A stretch of 11,648 nucleotides of DNA from an uncultured Caulobacterales bacterium (GCA_938007945.1 CALLME010000041.1:1-11648), one strand, 5' to 3'; counted from the stretch's first letter, positions 1-6,422 are shown. Program-made: numbers and translations. The notes: generated by a model not told the origin, from the letters alone.

Positions 1-1971
1 GTGCCTGTAACGACAGAGGCGGGTCTTCTGAATTTCGAATCTGTTGAAGTGAAGCGCATGATTGCGGTTGCCAAGAAAAGCGGTCTTTTGACGACGAAAG
101 AGCTCAACAAATACCTCAATATGGACGCGATTACGCCTGACGCTATTGAGATTACGCTCGCGCAGCTCTCCGAAATGGGTATCTCAGTTATTGAGGAAAA
201 AGATGAGCCGACGATTGGCTCTAAAACCCTTGCGCGCGCTGAAACGACAGCCGTTAAAGGCGGCAACTCCAAGGAAGAGCTTGACCGTACTGACGACCCA
301 GTCCGCATGTATTTGCGCGAAATGGGCACGGTTGAACTGCTCTCTCGTGAAGGGGAGATTGCGATTGCCAAACGCATTGAAGCGGGCCGTGACACAATGA
401 TTAAGGGTCTGTGTGAAAGTGCGCTAACCTTTGAAGCGATTATGATTTGGCGCGAAGAGCTTGAAGAGGGCCGCATCCTTCTGCGCGACATTATTGACCT
501 CGATTCAACTTACAATCTCTCGATTGGTAATATTCAGGAAGACCGCTCTGGCGCGGCTGTCCGCCGTGAAAAAATCGAAAAAGGTGAGATTGAAGCCACC
601 GAAGAAGATAGCAATCTCGAAGAAGTCATCGTCGAGAAAGAGAAGACCTATAAAGAGGGTGAAAAGCCTATCGATGATGACGAGGATGAGGAAGAAGATA
701 AGACGAATCTCTCTATGGCCTCTATGGAAGCGGCGCTGCGCGACGATGTCATGGCGACGTTAGACGAGATTTCAGAGAACTTCACGCGTTTCCAAAACCT
801 GCAACAAATGCTTATTCGCGCGCGCCTATCGGGTAAAAAAATGCGCCGTCCGCAGGCTGAAGAATTTGACCAAATTCAAACGGACATCATTGAGAAGATT
901 AAATCTCTACAGCTCAATAATGCCCGGATTGAGGCGCTGATTGACCAGCTTTATGCGATTAACAAGCGCTTTATCAGCCTTGAAGGTCGCCTCATGCGTC
1001 TGGCCGATGGTAACGGCGTGCCGCGTCAAGAATTTCTCGAAGCTTATCTGGGCGCAGAGCTTAACCCAAATTGGATGGAAGACCTCGCGGGGTCATCAGA
1101 GGCCTGGGACCGTTTCCTTAAGCGCGAGAAGGTCTCGATTGAAAAAATCCGCAACGAGATTGCGATTTTGGCGCAAGAAACAGGTGTGCCCGTCGATGAA
1201 TTCCGCCGTATCGTCCAGACCGTTCAAAAAGGGGAGCGCGAAGCTCGCCAAGCGAAAAAAGAAATGGTCGAGGCTAACCTGCGTCTCGTGATTTCAATTG
1301 CGAAGAAATACACAAATCGTGGCCTGCAATTCCTCGACCTAATTCAAGAGGGCAATATTGGCCTTATGAAAGCGGTGGATAAATTTGAATATCGCCGTGG
1401 TTATAAATTCTCGACCTATGCGACATGGTGGATCCGTCAGGCGATTACGCGCTCTATTGCAGACCAAGCCCGCACGATTAGAATTCCCGTGCATATGATT
1501 GAAACTATTAACAAAATTGTGCGCACAAGCCGTCAGATTTTGCACGAAATTGGCCGCGAACCGACACCAGAAGAGCTTGCCGCGAAGCTCTCTATGCCGC
1601 TTGAAAAAGTGCGCAAAGTGATGAAAATCGCTAAAGAGCCGATCAGTCTTGAGACGCCGATTGGTGATGAAGAAGACAGCCAACTCGGCGACTTTATTGA
1701 GGACAATAACGCCATCCTCCCGATTGAGGCGGCTATTCAGTCAAATCTCCGCGAGACGACAACCCGCGTCCTTGCCAGCCTTACCCCGCGCGAAGAACGC
1801 GTCTTGCGTATGCGCTTTGGCATCGGCATGAACACCGACCACACGCTCGAAGAAGTTGGTCAGCAGTTCAGCGTGACCCGCGAACGTATCCGCCAAATTG
1901 AAGCAAAAGCCCTGCGGAAGTTGAAGCATCCGTCGCGGAGTAGGAAGCTAAGAAGTTTCTTGGATCAATAA
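1..1971 (+). CDS. rpoD: RNA polymerase primary sigma factor RpoD (sigma-70), possibly missing its extreme N-terminus
   Basis: This is the housekeeping sigma factor, which directs core RNA polymerase to -10/-35 promoters. Seen in the 656 residues: region 1.1 (about 13-70), region 1.2 (about 95-130, with [11 protein letters not shown]), and the long non-conserved region (about 131-410) with an acidic stretch at 224-234. The core region 2 follows (about 420-490, with [15 protein letters not shown] for -10 recognition and melting), then region 3 (about 495-570), and region 4 (about 580-645) ending in the helix-turn-helix [20 protein letters not shown]. The tail LRSFLDQ is typical of RpoD. The frame opens with GTG at base 1 of the window, so the true start could lie upstream; the N-terminus is a little short for alphaproteobacterial RpoD. 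The gene ends in tandem TAA codons just before an intrinsic terminator. Codons 625-656 are duplicated in diverged form at 3206-3304. The family assignment is essentially certain; only the start is open. Confidence 0.97.
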   Translation: MPVTTEAGLLNFESVEVKRMIAVAKKSGLLTTKELNKYLNMDAITPDAIEITLAQLSEMGISVIEEKDEPTIGSKTLARAETTAVKGGNSKEELDRTDDPVRMYLREMGTVELLSREGEIAIAKRIEAGRDTMIKGLCESALTFEAIMIWREELEEGRILLRDIIDLDSTYNLSIGNIQEDRSGAAVRREKIEKGEIEATEEDSNLEEVIVEKEKTYKEGEKPIDDDEDEEEDKTNLSMASMEAALRDDVMATLDEISENFTRFQNLQQMLIRARLSGKKMRRPQAEEFDQIQTDIIEKIKSLQLNNARIEALIDQLYAINKRFISLEGRLMRLADGNGVPRQEFLEAYLGAELNPNWMEDLAGSSEAWDRFLKREKVSIEKIRNEIAILAQETGVPVDEFRRIVQTVQKGEREARQAKKEMVEANLRLVISIAKKYTNRGLQFLDLIQEGNIGLMKAVDKFEYRRGYKFSTYATWWIRQAITRSIADQARTIRIPVHMIETINKIVRTSRQILHEIGREPTPEELAAKLSMPLEKVRKVMKIAKEPISLETPIGDEEDSQLGDFIEDNNAILPIEAAIQSNLRETTTRVLASLTPREERVLRMRFGIGMNTDHTLEEVGQQFSVTRERIRQIEAKALRKLKHPSRSRKLRSFLDQ

Positions 1972-2004
1972 TAACCAAGAAGCCGCCGAAAGGCGGCTTT
2001 TTTT
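1873..2004 (+). repeat. Direct repeat R1, copy 1: rpoD 3' end plus terminator
   Basis: The last 32 codons of rpoD and its terminator recur at 3206-3335. By hand alignment, 21 of the 96 sense-codon bases differ. Twelve codons differ synonymously, and four residues differ (K642R, H643C, S645I, L650Q), apart from the first codon GTG/ATG. Similarity continues through the stop into the terminator stem and ends after the T run. The excess of silent changes suggests that both tails evolved for a time as parts of functional rpoD genes. Confidence 0.9.
1979..2004 (+). terminator. Intrinsic terminator of rpoD
   Basis: The stem AGCCGCC (1981-1987) pairs with GGCGGCT (1992-1998) around a GAAA tetraloop. 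One more A-T pair extends it, and a run of T follows to 2004. It lies 8 bases after the rpoD stop and should separate rpoD from the regulator gene downstream. Confidence 0.93.
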
Positions 2005-2066
2005 AGGATGTAAGTCTGGTTTTAGGTTTGATTGGCCTTTTTTCTCGACAGGTCTAAAAAGGGGAT

Positions 2067-3122
2067 ATGAGGCAGGAAAAATTATATGTCCGTAGCGGTC
2101 AAGATGATGATGGAGCTCGAGATTTTATAAGATCTTTGGGGGGTGATCCTGATAGAATGGCTGCGGTAGCAGGCTTGGATTACACTGTTCAGGACTCTGG
2201 GCTTCACCTTTTGGATTGGAGTCGCGTCTGTCATTACTTTGAGCTTGGCGCCGAGATGTGCGATGAGCCCAACTTCGGTCTGATTGCGTCTATGAATACT
2301 CCAGATGATTTGCGCAATATTGGCCCAATAGCGTTTATGGGCTTTGTAACGGATAATCTTAGGAGCCTCATTGATATTCTTGTACCCTATTTGGATACCC
2401 ATACGAATGGGGTAAAATTTGAAGTTAAAGAGGATGAGGCAGCCAATACAGTCATGGGTGTTATCACCTTGCATCCGCTCTCGCCGCCCTGCCGCCAGTA
2501 TTTTGATCATATCATGGGCACGGCCTCTGTTCTGGCACATCGACATGTTCCGAATTTTAAGCTGGATTATGTGACCTTTCAACATGATGCGCCTGAAGAT
2601 ATGACGATGTATAACGAGGTCTTTAAATGTCCCGTCTATTTTAACGCGGACCAGAACACGCTTGTCACGCACCGAAAGTTTCTGGGCAAAGAACATAAGC
2701 CGCCGATTCTAAAAGTCTTCACGCCTATTCTCCAATCCTATTTAGATTGGCGGAAAAAAAAACTAGCGCGGCCTCCCAAGACAATGACAGAGGTGGTGGT
2801 TGAGATACTTCCGACAATTATGGGCGCCATGAATAGTGATGCTGTTTCCATGGCAAACACTTTGCAAATACATCCAAAAAAACTACAGCGATTATTAGCT
2901 GAAGAAGGCACACATTACAGTGAGGTGTTAGATGAAGTTAGAAAAAATATCGCTCACCGCTTATTATCAGAGAGTGATATGTCTATCACGCGTTTGGCGC
3001 GGCTTTTGGATTATTCTTCGGACCGTCCATTTACAAATGCGGCTAAACGGTGGTGGGGCTTACCCCCTTCAAAATATCGCCGAACACTCCAGCACGGACA
3101 GGCTAGGAAAACCTCTAGATAG
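2067..3122 (+). CDS. AraC-family transcriptional regulator with arabinose-binding-like N-terminal domain
   Basis: This is a 351-residue cytoplasmic DNA-binding regulator. Residues about 20-220 resemble the effector-binding domain of the OruR/ArgR-type AraC proteins (Arabinose_bd type), including the early pattern GGDPDRMAAVAGLD. Residues about 258-342 form the double helix-turn-helix, with MANTLQIHPKKLQRLLAEEG, then SITRLARLLDYSSDRPFTNA, then the closing signature KRWWGLPPSKYRR. Length and layout fit the family. The chosen ATG has AAAAGGGG only two bases before it, so initiation may be inefficient; the next in-frame Met is residue 31, after the start of the conserved part. Sampled base composition (42% GC at 2401-2460) is lower than rpoD or the oxidoreductase. 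The effector is unknown. Such regulators often control a neighbouring metabolic gene, and the oxidoreductase at 4311 is the natural candidate, but that is inference. Confidence 0.9.
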   Translation: MRQEKLYVRSGQDDDGARDFIRSLGGDPDRMAAVAGLDYTVQDSGLHLLDWSRVCHYFELGAEMCDEPNFGLIASMNTPDDLRNIGPIAFMGFVTDNLRSLIDILVPYLDTHTNGVKFEVKEDEAANTVMGVITLHPLSPPCRQYFDHIMGTASVLAHRHVPNFKLDYVTFQHDAPEDMTMYNEVFKCPVYFNADQNTLVTHRKFLGKEHKPPILKVFTPILQSYLDWRKKKLARPPKTMTEVVVEILPTIMGAMNSDAVSMANTLQIHPKKLQRLLAEEGTHYSEVLDEVRKNIAHRLLSESDMSITRLARLLDYSSDRPFTNAAKRWWGLPPSKYRRTLQHGQARKTSR

Positions 3123-3138
3123 TTGCTGTCACACCAAC

Positions 3139-3211
3139 CTTTCCCAATGACACGCCCGTCATTCCCGCCTAGCATACCCCAAACAAACCCCTTTCTGAGC
3201 CTGCCATGACA
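3139..3211 (+). repeat. Direct repeat R2, copy A: duplicated leader of the oxidoreductase gene
   Basis: These 73 bases match 4242-4316, the segment directly before and including ATG ACA of the oxidoreductase gene. The first 38 bases are identical. The rest differs by about five substitutions and a 2-base gap. The GGAG ribosome-binding site of copy B (4301-4304) is TGAG here (3196-3199), with the same 6-base spacing to ATG. The repeat runs directly into the rpoD-tail copy. Confidence 0.92.
3146..3163. promoter_or_regulatory. Inverted repeat AATGAC-N6-GTCATT (copy A), candidate operator
   Basis: AATGAC (3146-3151) and GTCATT (3158-3163) are perfect inverted arms around ACGCCC. The same 18 bases occur at 4249-4266. 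The size suits a dimeric regulator site, but which protein binds, if any, is not known; it could also belong to a dispersed repeat beginning GTCATTCCCGC. Confidence 0.35.
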
Positions 3212-3304
3212 CGAGAGCGTATTCGCCAGATAGAAGCGAAAGCCCTGCGGAAATTGAGGTGTCCAATTAGAAGTAGGAAACAAAGAAGTTTCTTGGATCA
3301 GTAG
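3206..3304 (+). pseudogene. Truncated rpoD remnant: 32-codon frame encoding the sigma-70 region 4.2 recognition helix and C-terminus
   Basis: The frame starts with ATG ACA and ends with TAG, encoding 32 residues that begin [17 protein letters not shown] and end RSFLDQ. They align without gaps to RpoD 625-656. RpoD Val625 (GTG) is replaced by Met (ATG), so the frame opens exactly at the second helix of the helix-turn-helix. The first helix and all of regions 1-3 are absent, so it cannot be a working sigma factor. The bases before it are not rpoD: they are a copy of the oxidoreductase leader with a weakened ribosome-binding site (TGAG). Its own terminator follows. It is most simply a remnant of a second or displaced rpoD. 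It nevertheless has a leader, start, stop and terminator, so production of a small peptide or RNA cannot be excluded. Confidence 0.85.
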
Positions 3305-3312
3305 AAATAAAG

Positions 3313-3335
3313 AAGCCGCCGAGAGGCGGTTTTTT
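3313..3335 (+). terminator. Intrinsic terminator of the rpoD remnant
   Basis: GCCGCC (3315-3320) pairs with GGCGGT (3325-3330) around GAGA. A-T pairs extend the stem and a T run ends at 3335. It is homologous to the rpoD terminator, with one C-to-T change that turns a G-C pair into a G-U pair. The structure still looks functional. Confidence 0.8.
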
Positions 3336-3369
3336 AATACACGCTTCATTCCTGCTTTTAGCGGCAATT

Positions 3370-3489
3370 ATGACATTAGGTCAGAGGATTAATCCGCGCA
3401 AAATAGGGCGCTTGTTAGTGGCAGATTTTGTCATCGACCTAATTTGTATATCATTTACTTTTGCAATTTTATGTAATAAGATAACATAA
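3370..3489 (+). CDS. Candidate 39-residue small membrane peptide
   Basis: The frame begins ATG ACA TTA and ends in TAA immediately before the ATG of the SH3b-like gene, in the same frame. The product has a basic N-terminal part (MTLGQRINPRKIGR) and then a hydrophobic stretch of about 20 residues (LLVADFVIDLICISFTFAIL) before CNKIT. That is the shape of a small single-pass membrane protein with its N-terminus inside. No good ribosome-binding site is visible before it. No family is recognised. The hydrophobic stretch carries two Asp residues, which weakens the membrane call. The stop-start abutment suggests translational coupling to the next gene. It may instead be a chance frame in AT-rich DNA. 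Confidence 0.35.
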   Translation: MTLGQRINPRKIGRLLVADFVIDLICISFTFAILCNKIT

Positions 3490-4116
3490 ATGAATGCTAA
3501 AGTTCTTGTTCTGTCTATACTAGTTTTCCTCTCAATGAGTGGGCGCGCGTTTGGTCAACTCTGCTCCATTTCATCTTACCCCTATGGTTGTTGTAATTCT
3601 CCCAAGATGCATGGGAATGAGTTTAAAGCTATGTCCGTTGACCTTCCATTCATTGACAAACAGGAACTAAAAACTAGGTATTCTCAATTTTGGATAAACA
3701 CTGATGTTCTCAATGTCAGGATAGGGCCGAGTTTAGAGTATAAAATAAAATCAAGAACATTTTACGGAAACCTTGTCTTTGCATATGCAAAAATAGGAGA
3801 TTGGGTCGCAATTGCCCCAGGCTTGTCAAATGATGATTTTAAGATTGAACCCAAGTGGGTTCATATAAGATACTTATCTGCAAAACGGATTGAAGAACAA
3901 GTTGATACTGAAGTTTTAAAAAAGCAGTGCAGTTTTAGACAGTATGGCGAAAGTAACACAAATATTTCTGACTCATGCAGTGCTGTTGTAAAATACTTGC
4001 AACACCAAAAAATGTTATCAAGGTCACATGATTATTATGACAAATATTTTCGCTGGCGCAATTCACAAGATAATCCAGAGAGCTATAGAAACTTACCTTG
4101 TGATAGGCCGAGGTAG
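3490..4116 (+). CDS. Secreted SH3b-like domain protein, function unknown
   Basis: This is a 208-residue protein. Residues 1-22 form a signal peptide: Lys4, the hydrophobic core VLVLSILVFLSM, and a likely cleavage site after GRAFG. There is no lipobox, so it is probably periplasmic or exported. Residues about 68-131 resemble a bacterial SH3 domain, with DVLNVRIGPSLEYKI as the usual V-L-N-V-R-x-G-P-S signature and GDWVAIAP plus KWVHIRYLS as later strands. Six cysteines remain in the mature part (25, 34, 35, 147, 163, 204), enough for disulfides. The C-terminal part is basic and polar and not recognised. There is no clear ribosome-binding site. Base composition differs sharply from its neighbours: 21 of 60 bases are G or C at 3661-3720, against 37 of 60 at 4561-4620 in the oxidoreductase. 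That suggests foreign origin. SH3b domains often bind cell-wall peptides, but no catalytic domain is attached here. Confidence 0.75.
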   Translation: MNAKVLVLSILVFLSMSGRAFGQLCSISSYPYGCCNSPKMHGNEFKAMSVDLPFIDKQELKTRYSQFWINTDVLNVRIGPSLEYKIKSRTFYGNLVFAYAKIGDWVAIAPGLSNDDFKIEPKWVHIRYLSAKRIEEQVDTEVLKKQCSFRQYGESNTNISDSCSAVVKYLQHQKMLSRSHDYYDKYFRWRNSQDNPESYRNLPCDRPR

Positions 4117-4129
4117 TTTTGCAAACTAC
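4113..4129 (+). other. Hairpin overlapping the stop of the SH3b-like gene
   Basis: GTAGTTT and AAACTAC form a perfect 7-bp stem with a 3-base loop, and the TAG stop lies in the left arm. No T run follows, so it is not a typical terminator; it could protect the mRNA end. Confidence 0.4.
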
Positions 4130-4139
4130 GAGAAGTGTA

Positions 4140-4170
4140 AGTGTCTTGAAATCGTTCTAAGTAAGACACT
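4140..4170. other. Inverted repeat after the SH3b-like gene
   Basis: AGTGTCTT (4140-4147) and AAGACACT (4163-4170) are perfect 8-bp arms around 15 bases. Stem size suits a weak terminator or a protein site. The T-rich stretch that follows is interrupted. Confidence 0.4.
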
Positions 4171-4206
4171 GTGCTTATGTCTCTTTTCGAGGATTTAAAC
4201 TCTTAT

Positions 4207-4223
4207 TGCAGAATTTTTCTGCA
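4207..4223. other. Palindrome TGCAGAA-TTT-TTCTGCA upstream of the oxidoreductase leader
   Basis: The 7-bp arms are perfect with a 3-base centre. It lies just before the 73-bp leader repeat and is not present before copy A, so it is not part of the duplicated unit. It may be a regulator site for the oxidoreductase or the end of the preceding transcript. Confidence 0.4.
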
Positions 4224-4241
4224 TGGCGGCCATGTTCTCAT

Positions 4242-4316
4242 CTTTCCCAATGACACGCCCGTCATTCCCGCCTAGCATAACTCAAACAACCCCCTCTCTC
4301 GGAGCCTGCCATGACA
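4242..4316 (+). repeat. Direct repeat R2, copy B: leader and first codons of the oxidoreductase gene
   Basis: This is the partner of 3139-3211. It carries the inverted repeat AATGAC-N6-GTCATT, a TAGCAT that could serve as a -10 box (no convincing -35), the GGAG ribosome-binding site and ATG ACA. Homology ends within the second codon of the oxidoreductase gene. Confidence 0.92.
4249..4266. promoter_or_regulatory. Inverted repeat AATGAC-N6-GTCATT (copy B), candidate operator of the oxidoreductase gene
   Basis: It is identical to the inverted repeat at 3146-3163 and ends 44 bases before the oxidoreductase start, a position suited to transcriptional control. It lies in the 38-base block that stayed identical between copies while the rest of the leader diverged, which hints at constraint. 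The binding protein is unknown; the AraC-family protein at 2067 is one guess, although AraC proteins usually prefer direct repeats. Confidence 0.4.
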
Positions 4317-5444
4317 TTGCCAACGACTTACAAACAAATGATTTCGACTGTGTCTGCGGACGGCAAGCTGACCATGGCGCTGCGCGACGTGCCTATGATT
4401 ACACCGAATTCGGTCCAAGTTATTGTGCGTATTGATGCGACGCCGATTAATCCGTCTGATCACGGCGTGATGTTTGGTTGGGCGAGCATGGATCAGGCAA
4501 GCTCTAGCGGGTCAGGCGAGAGGACTGTGTTGACCGCCCCCGTCAGCCCGCAAGGCATGGCGGTGATGAAAGCGCGCATCGGCCAAGACTTACCTGTGGG
4601 CAATGAGGGCGCGGGAACAGTCGTCGCGGCAGGCGATAGCGATTACGCGCAGAGCCTTATCGGGAAAACGGTCGCTGTCATGGGCGGCGGCATGTATGCG
4701 CAGTATCGCTGTGTGCCCGCGATGATGTGTATGCCGCTAATGGACGGTCACACCGCCAAGGAAGGCGCGTCGAGCTTTGTTAATCCTCTCACCGCGCTTT
4801 GCTTTATTGAGACGATGCGCGGCGAAGGCCATAGCGCGATTGTGCACACGGCGGCTGCGTCCAATCTCGGGCAGATGCTCAATAAAATTTGCCAAGCGGA
4901 CGGTGTAGACATCGTCAATATCGTACGCCGTGACGAGCAGGTCAAAATCCTAGAGGACCTCGGCGCGAATTATATCGTCAATAGCTCCAAGGACAGCTTC
5001 ATGGCTGACCTGACGGACGCCGTTTACCAGACGGGCGCAACGCTTGCCTTTGACGCGACAGGGGGCGGGACGCTCGCCGATAGTATCTTAACGGCGATGG
5101 AGCGTGCGGCGGCTCGCACGCCAAGCGATTATAGTATTTACGGCTCGACCAAGCATAAGCAGGTCTATCTCTACGGCGGGCTAGATGTCTCGCCGACTGT
5201 GCTTAACCGTGGCTATGGTTTTGCGTGGGGCGTGGGGGCATGGCTCCTGCCGAACTATCTCGGCAAATCAGCACCAGAGGTCGGCGTCAGACTACGCGCG
5301 CGCGTCGCAAAAGAGCTCAAGACGACGTTTGCGAGCCATTACACGGACGAAATCTCCCTGCCTGAGGCGTTAGATGCGGACATAGTCGCGAAATATAACG
5401 CAAAGAAAACAGGCGCGAAGTTTTTGATTACGCCGAATGGGTAA
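4311..5444 (+). CDS. Zinc-independent MDR-superfamily NAD(P)H reductase (enoyl-thioester/quinone reductase-like)
   Basis: This is a 377-residue member of the medium-chain dehydrogenase/reductase superfamily. Seen: a GroES-like N-terminal half (about 20-150) with ATPINPSDHG (43-52) and VGNEGAGTVVAAG (96-108), the usual core motif of quinone-reductase-like members. The Rossmann half begins at about 155 with VNPLTALCF, then the dinucleotide-binding stretch VHTAAASNLGQM (178-189), NIVRR (203-207) at the end of the second strand, and LAFDATGGG (245-253). The Cys and Glu ligands of zinc alcohol dehydrogenases are missing at their usual places, so it is probably zinc-independent. It resembles the enoyl-thioester-reductase-like subgroup; the substrate cannot be read from the sequence. 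GGAG six bases before the ATG supports the start. It stands alone, with a strong hairpin behind it. The leader is duplicated upstream at 3139-3211. Confidence 0.88.
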   Translation: MTLPTTYKQMISTVSADGKLTMALRDVPMITPNSVQVIVRIDATPINPSDHGVMFGWASMDQASSSGSGERTVLTAPVSPQGMAVMKARIGQDLPVGNEGAGTVVAAGDSDYAQSLIGKTVAVMGGGMYAQYRCVPAMMCMPLMDGHTAKEGASSFVNPLTALCFIETMRGEGHSAIVHTAAASNLGQMLNKICQADGVDIVNIVRRDEQVKILEDLGANYIVNSSKDSFMADLTDAVYQTGATLAFDATGGGTLADSILTAMERAAARTPSDYSIYGSTKHKQVYLYGGLDVSPTVLNRGYGFAWGVGAWLLPNYLGKSAPEVGVRLRARVAKELKTTFASHYTDEISLPEALDADIVAKYNAKKTGAKFLITPNG

Positions 5445-5446
5445 AT

Positions 5447-5478
5447 AGAGGAGGGCCGCTTTGCAGCGGCTTTCCTCT
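5447..5478 (+). terminator. Long hairpin after the oxidoreductase gene, probable terminator
   Basis: A 14-bp stem, including two G-U pairs, closes over TTGC; its core is GCCGCT-TTGC-AGCGGC. It starts three bases after the stop. The usual T run after the stem is missing, so it may be a weak terminator or an mRNA 3' stabiliser. Confidence 0.55.
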
Positions 5479-5561
5479 GCACCCATTTCGCCCCCGAACT
5501 GAAAAAGCTGCGGCATTTGTGCATAGACCACGGTTTTGCGCAGAGAATGGGCGGGTTGGGG

Positions 5562-5590
5562 CTTGCGCTTGGCGCTTACCGTATCAATAT
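5562..5590 (+). promoter_or_regulatory. Possible heat-shock (sigma-32 type) promoter of clpP
   Basis: CTTG (5562-5565) is followed after 17 bases by ATCAATAT (5583-5590), aligned to the sigma-32 pattern CTTG-N17-CCCCATNT with five of eight matches in the -10 part. Spacing equals that of the stronger lon promoter. The leader would be about 90 bases. Weak evidence. The rest of 5479-5689 holds no other feature I can support. Confidence 0.25.
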
Positions 5591-5689
5591 GTCAGTAATG
5601 ATTTGCGGGCATTGTTCTTGCAAGGACGGCTGATGATTCGGCCTATTTAATAAACGGCGCTATTTCAGAGGCCTATAAGAGGAATAACC

Positions 5690-6319
5690 ATGTTTGATAA
5701 CCACCCTATTAATGACCCTGCGATGATGGGGCTTGTCCCAACTGTTATTGAGCCGACAAGCCGTGGCGAACGTGCGTTTGATATCTTCTCGCGCCTTTTA
5801 CGGGACCGTATCATCTTTCTCAATGGCGTTGTTGAGGACAATATGGCGAGCCTCATTTGTGCGCAGCTTTTGTTCCTTGAGAGCGAAAACCCGAAAAAAG
5901 AAATCAGCATGTATATTAACAGCCCAGGCGGCGTTGTGACGGCGGGCATGGCGATTTATGACACGATGCAATATATCAAAAGCCCTGTGTCTACTGTGTG
6001 TATTGGTCAAGCGGCGTCTATGGGGTCGCTCCTGCTTGCAGCAGGTGAGGCGGGTATGCGCGTTGCGCTTCCGAATGCGCGTATCATGGTCCACCAACCG
6101 TCAGGCGGCTTCCGGGGTCAGGCGTCTGATATTCAACGCCACGCGAATGACATCCTCGCGATGAAGAAGCGCTTGAATGAGATTTACGTCAAACACACAG
6201 GTCAGAAATACGCCACAATCGAGAAAACACTCGACCGTGACCATTTCATGACCGCCGAAGAGACAAAGAAATTCGGTATTGTTGATCACGTTTACAGCAA
6301 GCGCGGCGACGAAGACTAG
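5690..6319 (+). CDS. clpP: ATP-dependent Clp protease proteolytic subunit ClpP
   Basis: This is the serine peptidase that forms the double-heptamer chamber and degrades proteins unfolded by ClpX or ClpA. The 209 residues show the full catalytic triad: Ser110 in GQAASMGS, His135 in MVHQP and Asp184 in LDRDHF. The oxyanion-hole loop SPGGVV (78-83) and the handle-helix region (about 141-172, [14 protein letters not shown]) are also present. Length is normal for the family. The N-terminus carries about ten residues before the conserved VPTVIE, which may be the short propeptide. AGAGGAA six bases before the ATG is a good ribosome-binding site. clpX follows after 185 bases. The usual upstream neighbour tig (trigger factor) is not present. 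Confidence 0.98.
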   Translation: MFDNHPINDPAMMGLVPTVIEPTSRGERAFDIFSRLLRDRIIFLNGVVEDNMASLICAQLLFLESENPKKEISMYINSPGGVVTAGMAIYDTMQYIKSPVSTVCIGQAASMGSLLLAAGEAGMRVALPNARIMVHQPSGGFRGQASDIQRHANDILAMKKRLNEIYVKHTGQKYATIEKTLDRDHFMTAEETKKFGIVDHVYSKRGDED

Positions 6320-6393
6320 GCGACGTGTTTGCGCATTTTCCCCTCACGAGGGACTTGCCAGCACGTTCATAATCGTGTTGAGATATTTGTGAT

Positions 6394-6422
6394 TTGCCGC
6401 TTCGCTAATGTATTTGTAAGAA
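6394..6422 (+). promoter_or_regulatory. Possible sigma-70 promoter of clpX
   Basis: TTGCCG (6394-6399) and TAAGAA (6417-6422) are separated by 17 bases. The -10 box matches the consensus only partly. The 185-base gap after clpP leaves room for an own promoter. The inverted arms CGCTAA (6403-6408) and TTAGCG (6430-6435) overlap it. Confidence 0.25.

Larger units (their letters stand above)
3206..3335 (+). repeat. Direct repeat R1, copy 2: diverged rpoD 3' end plus terminator
   Basis: This is the partner of 1873-2004, lying about 1.33 kb downstream, with the AraC-family gene between the two. Homology to rpoD begins abruptly at TGAC (3207-3210), which is also where homology to the oxidoreductase leader ends. 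That four-base microhomology marks the recombination junction. Confidence 0.88.

Noticed and set aside
2082..2696. 204-codon open frame on the minus strand inside the AraC-family gene
   Set aside because: It is antisense to a gene with clear family motifs. The protein has no recognisable domain and a composition typical of antisense frames.
3370..4116. Toxin-antitoxin reading of the small peptide and the SH3b-like protein
   Set aside because: The second protein has a signal peptide and an SH3b-like domain, and neither matches a known toxin or antitoxin family. The arrangement alone is not enough.
3139..4316. Interpretation of the AT-rich segment as an insertion sequence or composite transposon
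   Set aside because: No transposase, no terminal inverted repeats and no short target duplication are seen. The flanking repeats are copies of a gene leader, better explained by recombination or duplication.
5548..5634. 28-codon frame with three cysteines before clpP
   Set aside because: It has no ribosome-binding site, it is short, and it overlaps the candidate clpP promoter. Nothing supports translation.
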